Source: a bacterium (lineage in GTDB: Bacteria > Acidobacteriota > Polarisedimenticolia > Polarisedimenticolales > Polarisedimenticolaceae). From it: a DNA stretch of 64,000 nucleotides. The notes beneath the pieces were generated by a model that was not told the DNA's origin, ran no database searches, and saw nothing but the letters and a program-made list of their open reading frames with translations. This document shows positions 57,261-64,000 of this stretch, piece after piece (the first letter of the stretch is position 1; every line of letters starts with the position of its first letter). Location of the stretch: the NCBI GenBank assembly GCA_024226515.1, contig JAAELQ010000067.1, positions 45,153 to 109,152 on the forward strand, written 5' to 3'. A program made the position numbers and the translations under genes.

Positions 57261-59207
57261 TCAGTCGATCAGGCCGCGACTCTTCAACTGCTGCAGGATG
57301 GTCGCGACGTTCTCGTCGACCGAGCGTTGATCCGTGTCGAGTGCAAGGTAGTCGTCCGACGGCCGGTCGAACGGCGAATCCACACCGCTGACGTTCTTCA
57401 GCTCGCCACGATGGGCCCGGGAATACAGCTCTTCTTCGTCCCGCTCTTCACACACGGCCTGCGGCGCATCACAGAACACACCGACAAACGAGTCTTCGCC
57501 GATGGCCTCGCGCGCGCGTTGTCGATGGAAGTCCAGCGGCGAGACGAAGGCAGCGATGGCGATCAGCCCCTGATCGTTCAACAGGCGGGCCACCGCTGCC
57601 CCGCGGCGCATGTTCTCGTCGCGATCGCGGACCGAGAAACCCAGGTCACTGTTGAGCCCACGACGCAACACCTCGCCGTCGAGCACGACACTCGAGCACC
57701 CGGACTCGAACAGGGCCTTCTCGAGACCGCGGGCGATCGAGCTCTTACCGGATCGCGGCAACCCTGTGAGCCAGATGGTGAACGCGCCATGACCGAATCG
57801 CTTGCCGCGTTCGGTGGCACCGACAAGCGACGGACGGCGCAGCCCCTCACGGACGTTGGTACCCGCGTCGGCGGCGACGCGCCGTGGGTCGAGAGTACTG
57901 TCGACGGTCGCACGGTCGAGGAACATCCCCGCGCCTACCGTCGCGTTGCTCATCCTGTCGATCAGAATGAAGGCTCCCATCGAACGGTTCTTGCGATAGG
58001 CGTCAATGGCGAGCGGACGGCTCGTCGACAGACCGATGCGGCCGATCTCGTTGAGCCCGAGGGTCTCGGCCGGCTCGCGGTGCATGGTGTGTACGTCGAT
58101 CCGGTAGCGCAGATCGCGAACGACAGCGGGCACCTCGACGCTGGCCTGCTTGATCGAGTAGCTGATGCCCGGCTCGAGCGGAGTCTCTCCCATCCAGACG
58201 ATCATCGCCTCGGGCTCGGCAGTGACGCGCGGGGCGTTGTTCGGGTGCACCAGCACGTCGCCGCGGCTGATATCGATCTCGTCTTCCAGGGTCAGCGTGA
58301 CCGCCATCGCGGCGAACGCCTCTTGAACCTCGCCCTCCCAGTGCTGGATCGTTCGGATGCGACTACGCTTGCCCGACGGCAGCGCGACCACCTGGTCACC
58401 GCAACGGACGATGCCGGAGGAGACCGTCCCGGCGTACCCGCGAAAATCGAGATCCGGTCGGATCACGTACTGAATCGGAAAGCGCAGATCGATCAGGTTG
58501 CGGTCGCTGGCGATGTTGACCGTCTCGAGATAGTCCAGCAACGGTCCGCCTTGATACCAGGCGATGTTCTCGCTGCGCCGAGCGACATTGTCTCCGACCT
58601 TGGCCGATACCGGAATGAAGTGCAGGTCGGTCACCTGCAGCTTGCTGCAGAATCCTACGATCTCCGCACGGATCTTCTCGAACACCTCTTCGGAGTAGTC
58701 GACGAGATCCATCTTGTTGACCGCGACGACGACGTGCTTGATTCCGAGCAGCGAGGCGATGAACGCGTGGCGCCGCGTCTGGTCCAGCACTCCCTTGCGC
58801 GCATCGACGAGGATGACCGCCAGGTCAGCGGTCGAGGCGCCGGTGGCCATGTTGCGGGTGTACTGCACGTGCCCCGGAGTGTCGGCGATGATGAACTTGC
58901 GCTTGTCCGTCGAGAAGTAGCGATAGGCCACGTCGATGGTGATGCCCTGCTCGCGTTCGGCCTGCAGACCGTCCAGCAACAGCGAGTAATCGATCTCGTC
59001 GGCCTCGCCGAAGTTGGCGGAATCGCGCTCGAGAGCGGCGATCTGATCCACCGCGACGCCGCCCGAGTCATAGAGCATGCGACCGATCAGCGTGGACTTG
59101 CCGTCATCGACGCTTCCGCACGTGAGAACGCGCAGCAGATCTTTGCTGCGGTAGTGCTCGAGATAACCTTCGATGCCGAGTTGTTCGATCAGCGTGCGTG
59201 TGGACAT
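57261..59207 (-). CDS. cysNC: Bifunctional sulfate adenylyltransferase GTPase subunit / adenylylsulfate kinase
   Basis: This 648-residue protein fuses CysN and CysC. The N-terminal GTPase has the P-loop GSVDDGKSTLIGRML, the G3 motif DTPGH and NKMD, and EF-Tu-like domains follow to about 430. The C-terminal kinase has the P-loop GLPRSGKSS, a substrate loop VRDRDENMRR, and the SPLDF segment. The GTPase drives ATP sulfurylase with CysD, making adenosine 5'-phosphosulfate; the kinase part then makes PAPS. Start at the ATG at 59207, whose A is shared with the stop of cysD (TGATG); an upstream open frame overlaps cysD and is unlikely. Pathway: sulfate assimilation or sulfation. Confidence 0.95.
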   Translation of the reverse strand: MSTRTLIEQLGIEGYLEHYRSKDLLRVLTCGSVDDGKSTLIGRMLYDSGGVAVDQIAALERDSANFGEADEIDYSLLLDGLQAEREQGITIDVAYRYFSTDKRKFIIADTPGHVQYTRNMATGASTADLAVILVDARKGVLDQTRRHAFIASLLGIKHVVVAVNKMDLVDYSEEVFEKIRAEIVGFCSKLQVTDLHFIPVSAKVGDNVARRSENIAWYQGGPLLDYLETVNIASDRNLIDLRFPIQYVIRPDLDFRGYAGTVSSGIVRCGDQVVALPSGKRSRIRTIQHWEGEVQEAFAAMAVTLTLEDEIDISRGDVLVHPNNAPRVTAEPEAMIVWMGETPLEPGISYSIKQASVEVPAVVRDLRYRIDVHTMHREPAETLGLNEIGRIGLSTSRPLAIDAYRKNRSMGAFILIDRMSNATVGAGMFLDRATVDSTLDPRRVAADAGTNVREGLRRPSLVGATERGKRFGHGAFTIWLTGLPRSGKSSIARGLEKALFESGCSSVVLDGEVLRRGLNSDLGFSVRDRDENMRRGAAVARLLNDQGLIAIAAFVSPLDFHRQRAREAIGEDSFVGVFCDAPQAVCEERDEEELYSRAHRGELKNVSGVDSPFDRPSDDYLALDTDQRSVDENVATILQQLKSRGLID

Positions 59208-60115
59208 CAGAAATAGCCTTCGCGTTTCTTCTTCTCCATCGACCCCGCCTCGTCGTGGTCGATGACCCGGCCCTGTCGCTCGGAGCTGGGGTCGAGCAGC
59301 ATTTCTTCGATCATCTTGGGGACCGTGTCGGCCGTGGACTCGACCGCGCCCGTCAGTGGGTAGCAACCCAGTGTGCGAAAGCGGACCATCCGCATCCGGG
59401 GCTGCTCTCCCGCTTCCAGGGGTAAGCGGTCATCGTCAACCATGATCAGCGTGCCGTCGCGCTCGACGATGGGTCGTTCCTTGGCGAAGTACAGCGGCAC
59501 CATCGGGATCTGTTCGTAGTAGACGTAGAGCCAGACGTCGAGCTCGGTCCAGTTGGAGAGGGGGAACACGCGAATCGACTCACCCTTCCGGACGCGCGCA
59601 TTGTAGAGATTCCACAACTCGGGACGCTGTGCCCGCGGCTCCCACTGGTGCATCTTGTCCCGGAACGAGAAAACCCGCTCCTTGGCACGACTCTTCTCTT
59701 CGTCACGGCGTGCGCCGCCGAAGGCCGCGTCGAACTTGTGATGGCTGAGCGCCGCCTTGAGCGCTTCGGTCTTCATCACCAGTGTGTACTTCTGGCTCCC
59801 GTGATCGAACGGGTTGATCCCGTTCTTGACGCCCGAGGGGCTGATCCACTCGATCAGCTTGACGCCGGCGTCCGCCACGACCTGGTCGCGAAACTCGATC
59901 ATCTCGCGAAACTTGAAGGTCGTGTTGACGTGCATCAACGGGAACGGGATCGGCGCCGGCGCGAACGCTTTGCGGGCCAGATGCAACATCGCACCGGAGT
60001 CCTTGCCCACCGAAAAGAGCATCACCGGGTTGTCGAATTCGGCCGCAACCTCGCGAATGATGTGGATACTCTCGGCTTCGAGCTGTTGCAGATGCGAACG
60101 GATGTACTGACTCAT
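59207..60115 (-). CDS. cysD: Sulfate adenylyltransferase subunit 2
   Basis: This 302-residue enzyme is the catalytic PP-loop subunit of ATP sulfurylase. The ATP-binding loop is [11 protein letters not shown] near residue 40; other family segments are [34 protein letters not shown] and the C-terminal [16 protein letters not shown]. It adenylylates sulfate with energy from the CysN GTPase. The ATG at 60115 is preceded by AAGG; an in-frame TTG three codons upstream is less likely. cysNC follows with a one-base overlap. Confidence 0.95.
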   Translation of the reverse strand: MSQYIRSHLQQLEAESIHIIREVAAEFDNPVMLFSVGKDSGAMLHLARKAFAPAPIPFPLMHVNTTFKFREMIEFRDQVVADAGVKLIEWISPSGVKNGINPFDHGSQKYTLVMKTEALKAALSHHKFDAAFGGARRDEEKSRAKERVFSFRDKMHQWEPRAQRPELWNLYNARVRKGESIRVFPLSNWTELDVWLYVYYEQIPMVPLYFAKERPIVERDGTLIMVDDDRLPLEAGEQPRMRMVRFRTLGCYPLTGAVESTADTVPKMIEEMLLDPSSERQGRVIDHDEAGSMEKKKREGYF

Positions 60116-60215
60116 GGCACCCAACCTTCGGCCGCCGTGGGAATGGCCTCAGGGCAACGGTATCAGAGTATTGCGTACGGTCACGCCCGGGTTCGGGTCC
60201 GTCTGTGGAGCCAGG

Positions 60216-60252
60216 CCTCGACGTCGTCGAGGATCACGAGCTTCGGTCGTGA
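60216..60252. terminator. Two adjacent hairpins between cysD promoter and cyclase gene end
   Basis: CCTCGAC/GTCGAGG with loop GTC (60216-60232) and TCACGA/TCGTGA with a 7-base loop (60234-60252) lie directly after the stop of the cyclase gene on the minus strand. They may end its transcript; neither is followed by a T tract. Confidence 0.35.
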
Positions 60253-60256
60253 GCAA

Positions 60257-61303
60257 TCAGCCGGCGACCGTGTTTTTTCCGCTCTTCTTGCTCCGCGACA
60301 GCGCCCCCCCGGCGGCACCGATCACCTCGCTGACCTCGTCGCACCCGGCCGGGACGTGGGCCACACCGATGCTGGCCGTGATACGGACGGGCTCTCGGGG
60401 CGTTTCCACTGCCCTGTGGCACAGCGCGGCGCGCACGCGCTCCGCGATGTTGTCCCCCATCGTCGGATCGCAGTCGGGCAGTAGGATGAGAAACTCGTCG
60501 CCGCCGACGCGACCGGCGATGTCCGTGGGGCGCACCGCCTTGCGGATGCGCCTTGCCGTCTCGACGATCACGGCGTCCCCGGCGGCGTGGCCGTACCCGT
60601 CGTTGACCGACTTGAAGTCGTCGAGGTCCACCAGCAGCGCGATACAGGACTCGGGCCGGCAGAGCAGGCGCTGACCGATCCGGACCAGGCTGTCCTCGAT
60701 GCCGCGCCGGTTGAGCAACTCGGTCATGGGATCGATACGGGTCAGATGACGTAGCTCGTCCGTTGCTTCACGCAGCGCTTCCTCGGTGCGACGGCGGTGA
60801 ATCTCCGCGGCGACCCAGGTCGCCATCAGCTGCAGGGCGTCGATATCGGGTTCGCGGAACTTGCGCGGATGCGGCCGGGCGCTCGAGAAGTTGAGCGTGC
60901 CGAAGACCTCGTCGTCCACGACGACGGGGGTACCGATGTAGGCCTCGAGCCGGAACGCACCGTAGGCGGGATGCGTGCAGATCTCCGACTCGGCGACGTG
61001 CTCGAAGCCCGTAGGACGATCGGCCTGCATGGTGATGGCGCAGTAGGTGTCGCCGAGGGGAAAGGTCTGCCCCTGATGCAGGGAGGCCCCCTCCGGAGCC
61101 CGGAAGTGCCGGACCTCGTATCGGTTGCCGAGAATCTTGGACAGGATGCCGATGTCCAGGTCGAAGCGTCGGCAGCCCAGCTCCAGGATCCGCTGGACCT
61201 GCCTTTCGAATCCCTGCTTGTAGTCCGAGGTGATCTCGTACAGCGTTCGGATCACCAGCTCGCTCTCGCCGGCCTCGGTAATTCGGGTGGATGCGGAAGG
61301 CAC
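60257..61303 (-). CDS. GAF-GGDEF diguanylate cyclase
   Basis: This 348-residue protein has an N-terminal GAF-type sensor domain (about 20-170: GDTYCAITMQADRP, EAYIGTPVVVDDEVFGTLNF) and a C-terminal GGDEF domain with the intact active site GGDEF at 267-271. The product-inhibition site RxxD (RPTD, 258-261) lies five residues before it, so the enzyme should be active and feedback-controlled. It makes cyclic di-GMP from GTP. No membrane segment is seen. The GTG at 61303 has AGGAGG 8 bases upstream. It lies upstream of cysD on the same strand, but two hairpins separate them, so linkage is doubtful. Confidence 0.93.
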   Translation of the reverse strand: MPSASTRITEAGESELVIRTLYEITSDYKQGFERQVQRILELGCRRFDLDIGILSKILGNRYEVRHFRAPEGASLHQGQTFPLGDTYCAITMQADRPTGFEHVAESEICTHPAYGAFRLEAYIGTPVVVDDEVFGTLNFSSARPHPRKFREPDIDALQLMATWVAAEIHRRRTEEALREATDELRHLTRIDPMTELLNRRGIEDSLVRIGQRLLCRPESCIALLVDLDDFKSVNDGYGHAAGDAVIVETARRIRKAVRPTDIAGRVGGDEFLILLPDCDPTMGDNIAERVRAALCHRAVETPREPVRITASIGVAHVPAGCDEVSEVIGAAGGALSRSKKSGKNTVAG

Positions 61304-61552
61304 GTGTCGATCCTCCTTGACGTATCCCTTCCTGATCGGCGCGCGTGGCGTGAACTTGAGCAGGTCAAGAGATAGCGAGCCGACCCACGAGCGTCCGGGC
61401 CCACCGATTACGAAATCCGTCGTTTCCTCCTGCCTTCCCGGACTTTACGTTGGTTCGCGAGGCAAGGGGAGCGGTCGTAACCGACCAATCAAGACAAACA
61501 CGAAAGCGTCGCCGGTGAATCGTCCGCGCGAAGCTACGCCCGAGGGAGACCT

Positions 61553-64000
61553 ATGCGAGCCCGAAGCAATCGCCTGTGCTGGATCGCGACCGTCGTTGTC
61601 GCACTCATCCCGGCTCTGACACTTGCGGCACCCACGCTGAACGTTACTCCGACCTCGATCGCGACGACCGAGACCGGCGAGGTTCAGCTTCAGGTCGGTG
61701 CCCTCGCCGGGACGCAGGTGATCCTGCGGATGTACGCCGACGCGGACGGCGACGGCACGATCGACGCCGACGACTATGTCGTCTGGGCCGACGTGATCGA
61801 CGACAACGCGACTCCGTTCTCTCCGGCGATGTTCGAGGACAGTAACGCGGCGGCAAACGCCGTGACCATCGGCGCTCGCGGATTCGGAGTCTTCACGTAT
61901 CCCTACACCTCCGGAAGCTTCATCTGGCAGGCCGAGGATCCGACCGACTCCTCCACGGCGACCTTCGCCTTCACGATCACCCAGGCGGCACAGACGCAGT
62001 TCGTGTCGGGTACGGTCACCGACGGCGTGTCGCCGGTCCCCGGAGCGATCGTCCTGCTCGAGCCGTTTTGCGACCGCGGCGAGGAATCGCGACAGACCTT
62101 CTCGACGCTCGCCGACGAGACGGGAGCCTACACGATCCAGGTTCCGTCCAGCCTCAACTGCAACAACCGCGTCCTGCTGTCCGCCAGGCCGGGCTACCTC
62201 ACCAGCTTCTCCGGTGCGCCGGATCTCAAGTTCAACGGCTCGAGCACGTTCACCGAGAACCTGCAGATCGCAGCGGGAACCCACGACGCCAGCGGAACCG
62301 TCAAGTACCAGACCGGCCCGAAGGCGGGTCAGGGCGTCCCGGGTCTGACCGTGACGATCGAAGGCGATGGCGACGAGGTCGCCCTCGGCTTCACCGACGA
62401 GAACGGCGACTACGTGTTCTCGCTGACCGACGGCGACTGGGAGATCGAGTCGCCGGACAACCGCCTCAACACCCGCGGCGTCGTCGGGCTCGAGAGCGAG
62501 ACGGCGTTCAGCGTCTCCGGCGGTGCGGTCGCGGTGGCCGACATCACCGTGCCGGCGGCGAACGCGTTCTTCGAAGGCAAGCTGTACGACGATTCCAACG
62601 TGGCCCAGGCCGGGCACGAGGTCTCGGCGAACCGATCCTGGCCTTGCGGCAACGATTGCTACGAGGGCTCGGGCGTTACGCGTGCGGACGGCTCGTACAC
62701 CCTCGGCGTCTACGTGCCCGCGGGCCCGGCGATCGAGTACGTGTTGCAGATGGACGAGCCCATCGCCGGCCTGATCGGCGAGCAGCTCGCCTGCCAGAAC
62801 ATCCTCGGCGGCCAGACACTGACCGGCGTCGATATCGAGCACGTGACCCCGACGAGCTTCATCACGGGCAAGATCTTCGACAAGAATCGCCAGGGAATCG
62901 AGAACCTGTGCCTCGAGTCCTGGGGCGGCGGACAGAGCTGTACCGGATACCGTGCGGCCGCCGTCACGACCTGCGACGGATCCTACTCGCTGCCCGCGGT
63001 GGATGGATCGTGGAACGTCCAGGCGGACATCGAAGATCTGGACAATCTCTACCGCGATCTGGATGAGACCCGGGTGGAGCGCCAGGTCAACATCGCCGGA
63101 AACAACCCCGACGACGTGAACTTCATCATCGGGCGGTCGCGAATCAGTCCGACCGTGACCTTCCTCGAGCCCTCGACCGGCTACGCCGGATCCCGCGTGA
63201 GCCTCTGGGGCTTCGGATTCTCCGAGGGCGGCACGCCGCAGGTGCTCTTCGGCTCGACCCCGGCCACCATCGTCGCCCTCCGACCCGACCTCGGCCTGCT
63301 GATCGTCGAGGTTCCGGCTCTGGCCCCGGGCAATCACGAGATCACCGTCGTCAACACGGATCTGTCCAAGACGAGCGATCCTTTCTGCTTCGACGTGAAG
63401 GCCGGCTCGCCCTCGACGACGTGCTCGATCGGCGGCAGCGTCGAGAATCCGTCGACTGCGGCCGTGCAGGACGCGCTCGTGATGATCTACGACGAGGACG
63501 ACTTCCTGCAGCGCATCGATGTGACCGGCTCCGGCGGCGCGTACTCCGTCGGCCTGGAGAATGCAGGCTCCTACCTGATCGAGATCGTGCCGCCCGAGGG
63601 CCAGCCCTGGGCCTGGGGCGTCTACGACAGCAACTGCGGTGGATCCGCCGATCACACGTTCGCCGTGGGCTCGCCGCTGACCGGACAGGTGGTCGACGAC
63701 TCGGGTGAAGGCATCTCGGGGGCGCTGATCGAGGCCGAGCAGACCTCCGGTGGCGACGCCTTCGCCAACGGCGTCGCCGACGAGGACGGCTTCTTCACGG
63801 TCTACGTGCCCGACGGGGCCTACGAGGTCTACGTCGAGCCGCCGCCGGGCAGCCGCTTCGTCGAGGACGCTCCGCTGACCCCGACCGTCAGCGGAAGCAC
63901 CGACGTGGGTCAGGTTCAGCTGGACCGGGGATTCTACTTCTGCGGCAACGTGAAGGACGTCGACGGCGGCGCGCTGCCGGCCGAGGTCGAGATCTTCCGC
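61553..64000 (+). CDS. Large secreted protein with carboxypeptidase-regulatory-like and IPT/TIG domains (3' end outside window)
   Basis: An open frame of 816 codons runs from the ATG at 61553 to the window end without a stop. GAGGGAG precedes the ATG. A signal peptide (WIATVVVALIPALTLA) comes first, then an EF-hand/dockerin-like DADGDGTIDADDY near residue 62. Several carboxypeptidase-regulatory-like beta domains follow (VSGTVTDGVSPVPGAIV, ADETGAYTIQVP, ITGKIFDKNRQGIENLC, LTGQVVDDSGEGISGAL). An IPT/TIG domain lies at about 530-605 (PSTGYAGSRVSLWGFGFSEG). These are stalk or scaffold domains of exported surface proteins. No catalytic domain appears in the visible part; one could lie beyond the window. 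Confidence 0.88.
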   Translation, partial: MRARSNRLCWIATVVVALIPALTLAAPTLNVTPTSIATTETGEVQLQVGALAGTQVILRMYADADGDGTIDADDYVVWADVIDDNATPFSPAMFEDSNAAANAVTIGARGFGVFTYPYTSGSFIWQAEDPTDSSTATFAFTITQAAQTQFVSGTVTDGVSPVPGAIVLLEPFCDRGEESRQTFSTLADETGAYTIQVPSSLNCNNRVLLSARPGYLTSFSGAPDLKFNGSSTFTENLQIAAGTHDASGTVKYQTGPKAGQGVPGLTVTIEGDGDEVALGFTDENGDYVFSLTDGDWEIESPDNRLNTRGVVGLESETAFSVSGGAVAVADITVPAANAFFEGKLYDDSNVAQAGHEVSANRSWPCGNDCYEGSGVTRADGSYTLGVYVPAGPAIEYVLQMDEPIAGLIGEQLACQNILGGQTLTGVDIEHVTPTSFITGKIFDKNRQGIENLCLESWGGGQSCTGYRAAAVTTCDGSYSLPAVDGSWNVQADIEDLDNLYRDLDETRVERQVNIAGNNPDDVNFIIGRSRISPTVTFLEPSTGYAGSRVSLWGFGFSEGGTPQVLFGSTPATIVALRPDLGLLIVEVPALAPGNHEITVVNTDLSKTSDPFCFDVKAGSPSTTCSIGGSVENPSTAAVQDALVMIYDEDDFLQRIDVTGSGGAYSVGLENAGSYLIEIVPPEGQPWAWGVYDSNCGGSADHTFAVGSPLTGQVVDDSGEGISGALIEAEQTSGGDAFANGVADEDGFFTVYVPDGAYEVYVEPPPGSRFVEDAPLTPTVSGSTDVGQVQLDRGFYFCGNVKDVDGGALPAEVEIFR

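Noticed and set aside
61351..61378. TGAACT upstream of the partial secreted gene at 61553
   Set aside because: No GAC element 16-17 bases downstream and about 200 bases from the start.

Overview
The window is GC-rich bacterial DNA that is almost fully coding. It holds 33 protein genes, two of them cut by the window edges. I see no tRNA, rRNA, CRISPR array, insertion sequence or phage gene. Several traits together suggest a soil or sediment bacterium of the Acidobacteriota or a related deep lineage: very large secreted proteins with thrombospondin-type, FG-GAP and beta-helix repeats; a serine/threonine kinase paired with an ECF43-type (TIGR02999) sigma factor; and a TPR-CHAT protein with a zinc-finger anti-sigma candidate. 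This placement is inference; no marker gene is present.

Layout. 0-3.1 kb: end of a possible 2H phosphoesterase, a radical SAM protein, and a convergent sugar-nucleotidyltransferase. 3.3-6.9 kb: a tightly overlapping three-gene operon (small oxidoreductase subunit, GMC oxidoreductase, ThDP enzyme). 6.9-8.2 kb: a polytopic membrane protein. 8.4-25.8 kb: five co-oriented secreted-protein genes (giant subtilase, small acidic protein, di-heme peroxidase-like protein, metzincin protease, CSLREA/beta-helix protein). 25.8-32 kb: a regulatory block with a zinc-finger anti-sigma candidate, a TPR-CHAT protease-like protein, an ECF sigma factor and a small AraC-type regulator, with one secreted protein between them. 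32-37.6 kb: arginine deiminase-like protein, M1-like lipoprotein peptidase, RRM protein. 37.9-45.6 kb: giant matrixin-like protein and its small secreted neighbour. 45.8-48.9 kb: kinase and ECF43 sigma pair. 49-54 kb: dockerin/thrombospondin repeat protein, a DUF2007-like protein, a YpfJ-like peptidase. 54.2-57.2 kb: PDZ-PQQ fusion and a membrane-anchored protein. 57.3-61.3 kb: cysNC, cysD and a GAF-GGDEF diguanylate cyclase. 61.5 kb to the end: a secreted carboxypeptidase-regulatory/IPT protein that runs off the window.

Two promoter patterns stand out. Secreted-protein genes between 15.6 and 32 kb carry an ECF-like box, TGAACC-N16/17-GAC(C/T), upstream of a normal ribosome binding site. Four regulatory or metabolic genes instead have a TANNNT box exactly 6 bases before the start codon and no ribosome binding site, which is the arrangement of leaderless transcripts. 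The best candidate for an undescribed system is the 25.8-32 kb block. Its ECF sigma factor, zinc-finger anti-sigma candidate and CHAT protein could control the nearby exported proteases and repeat proteins through the shared box.
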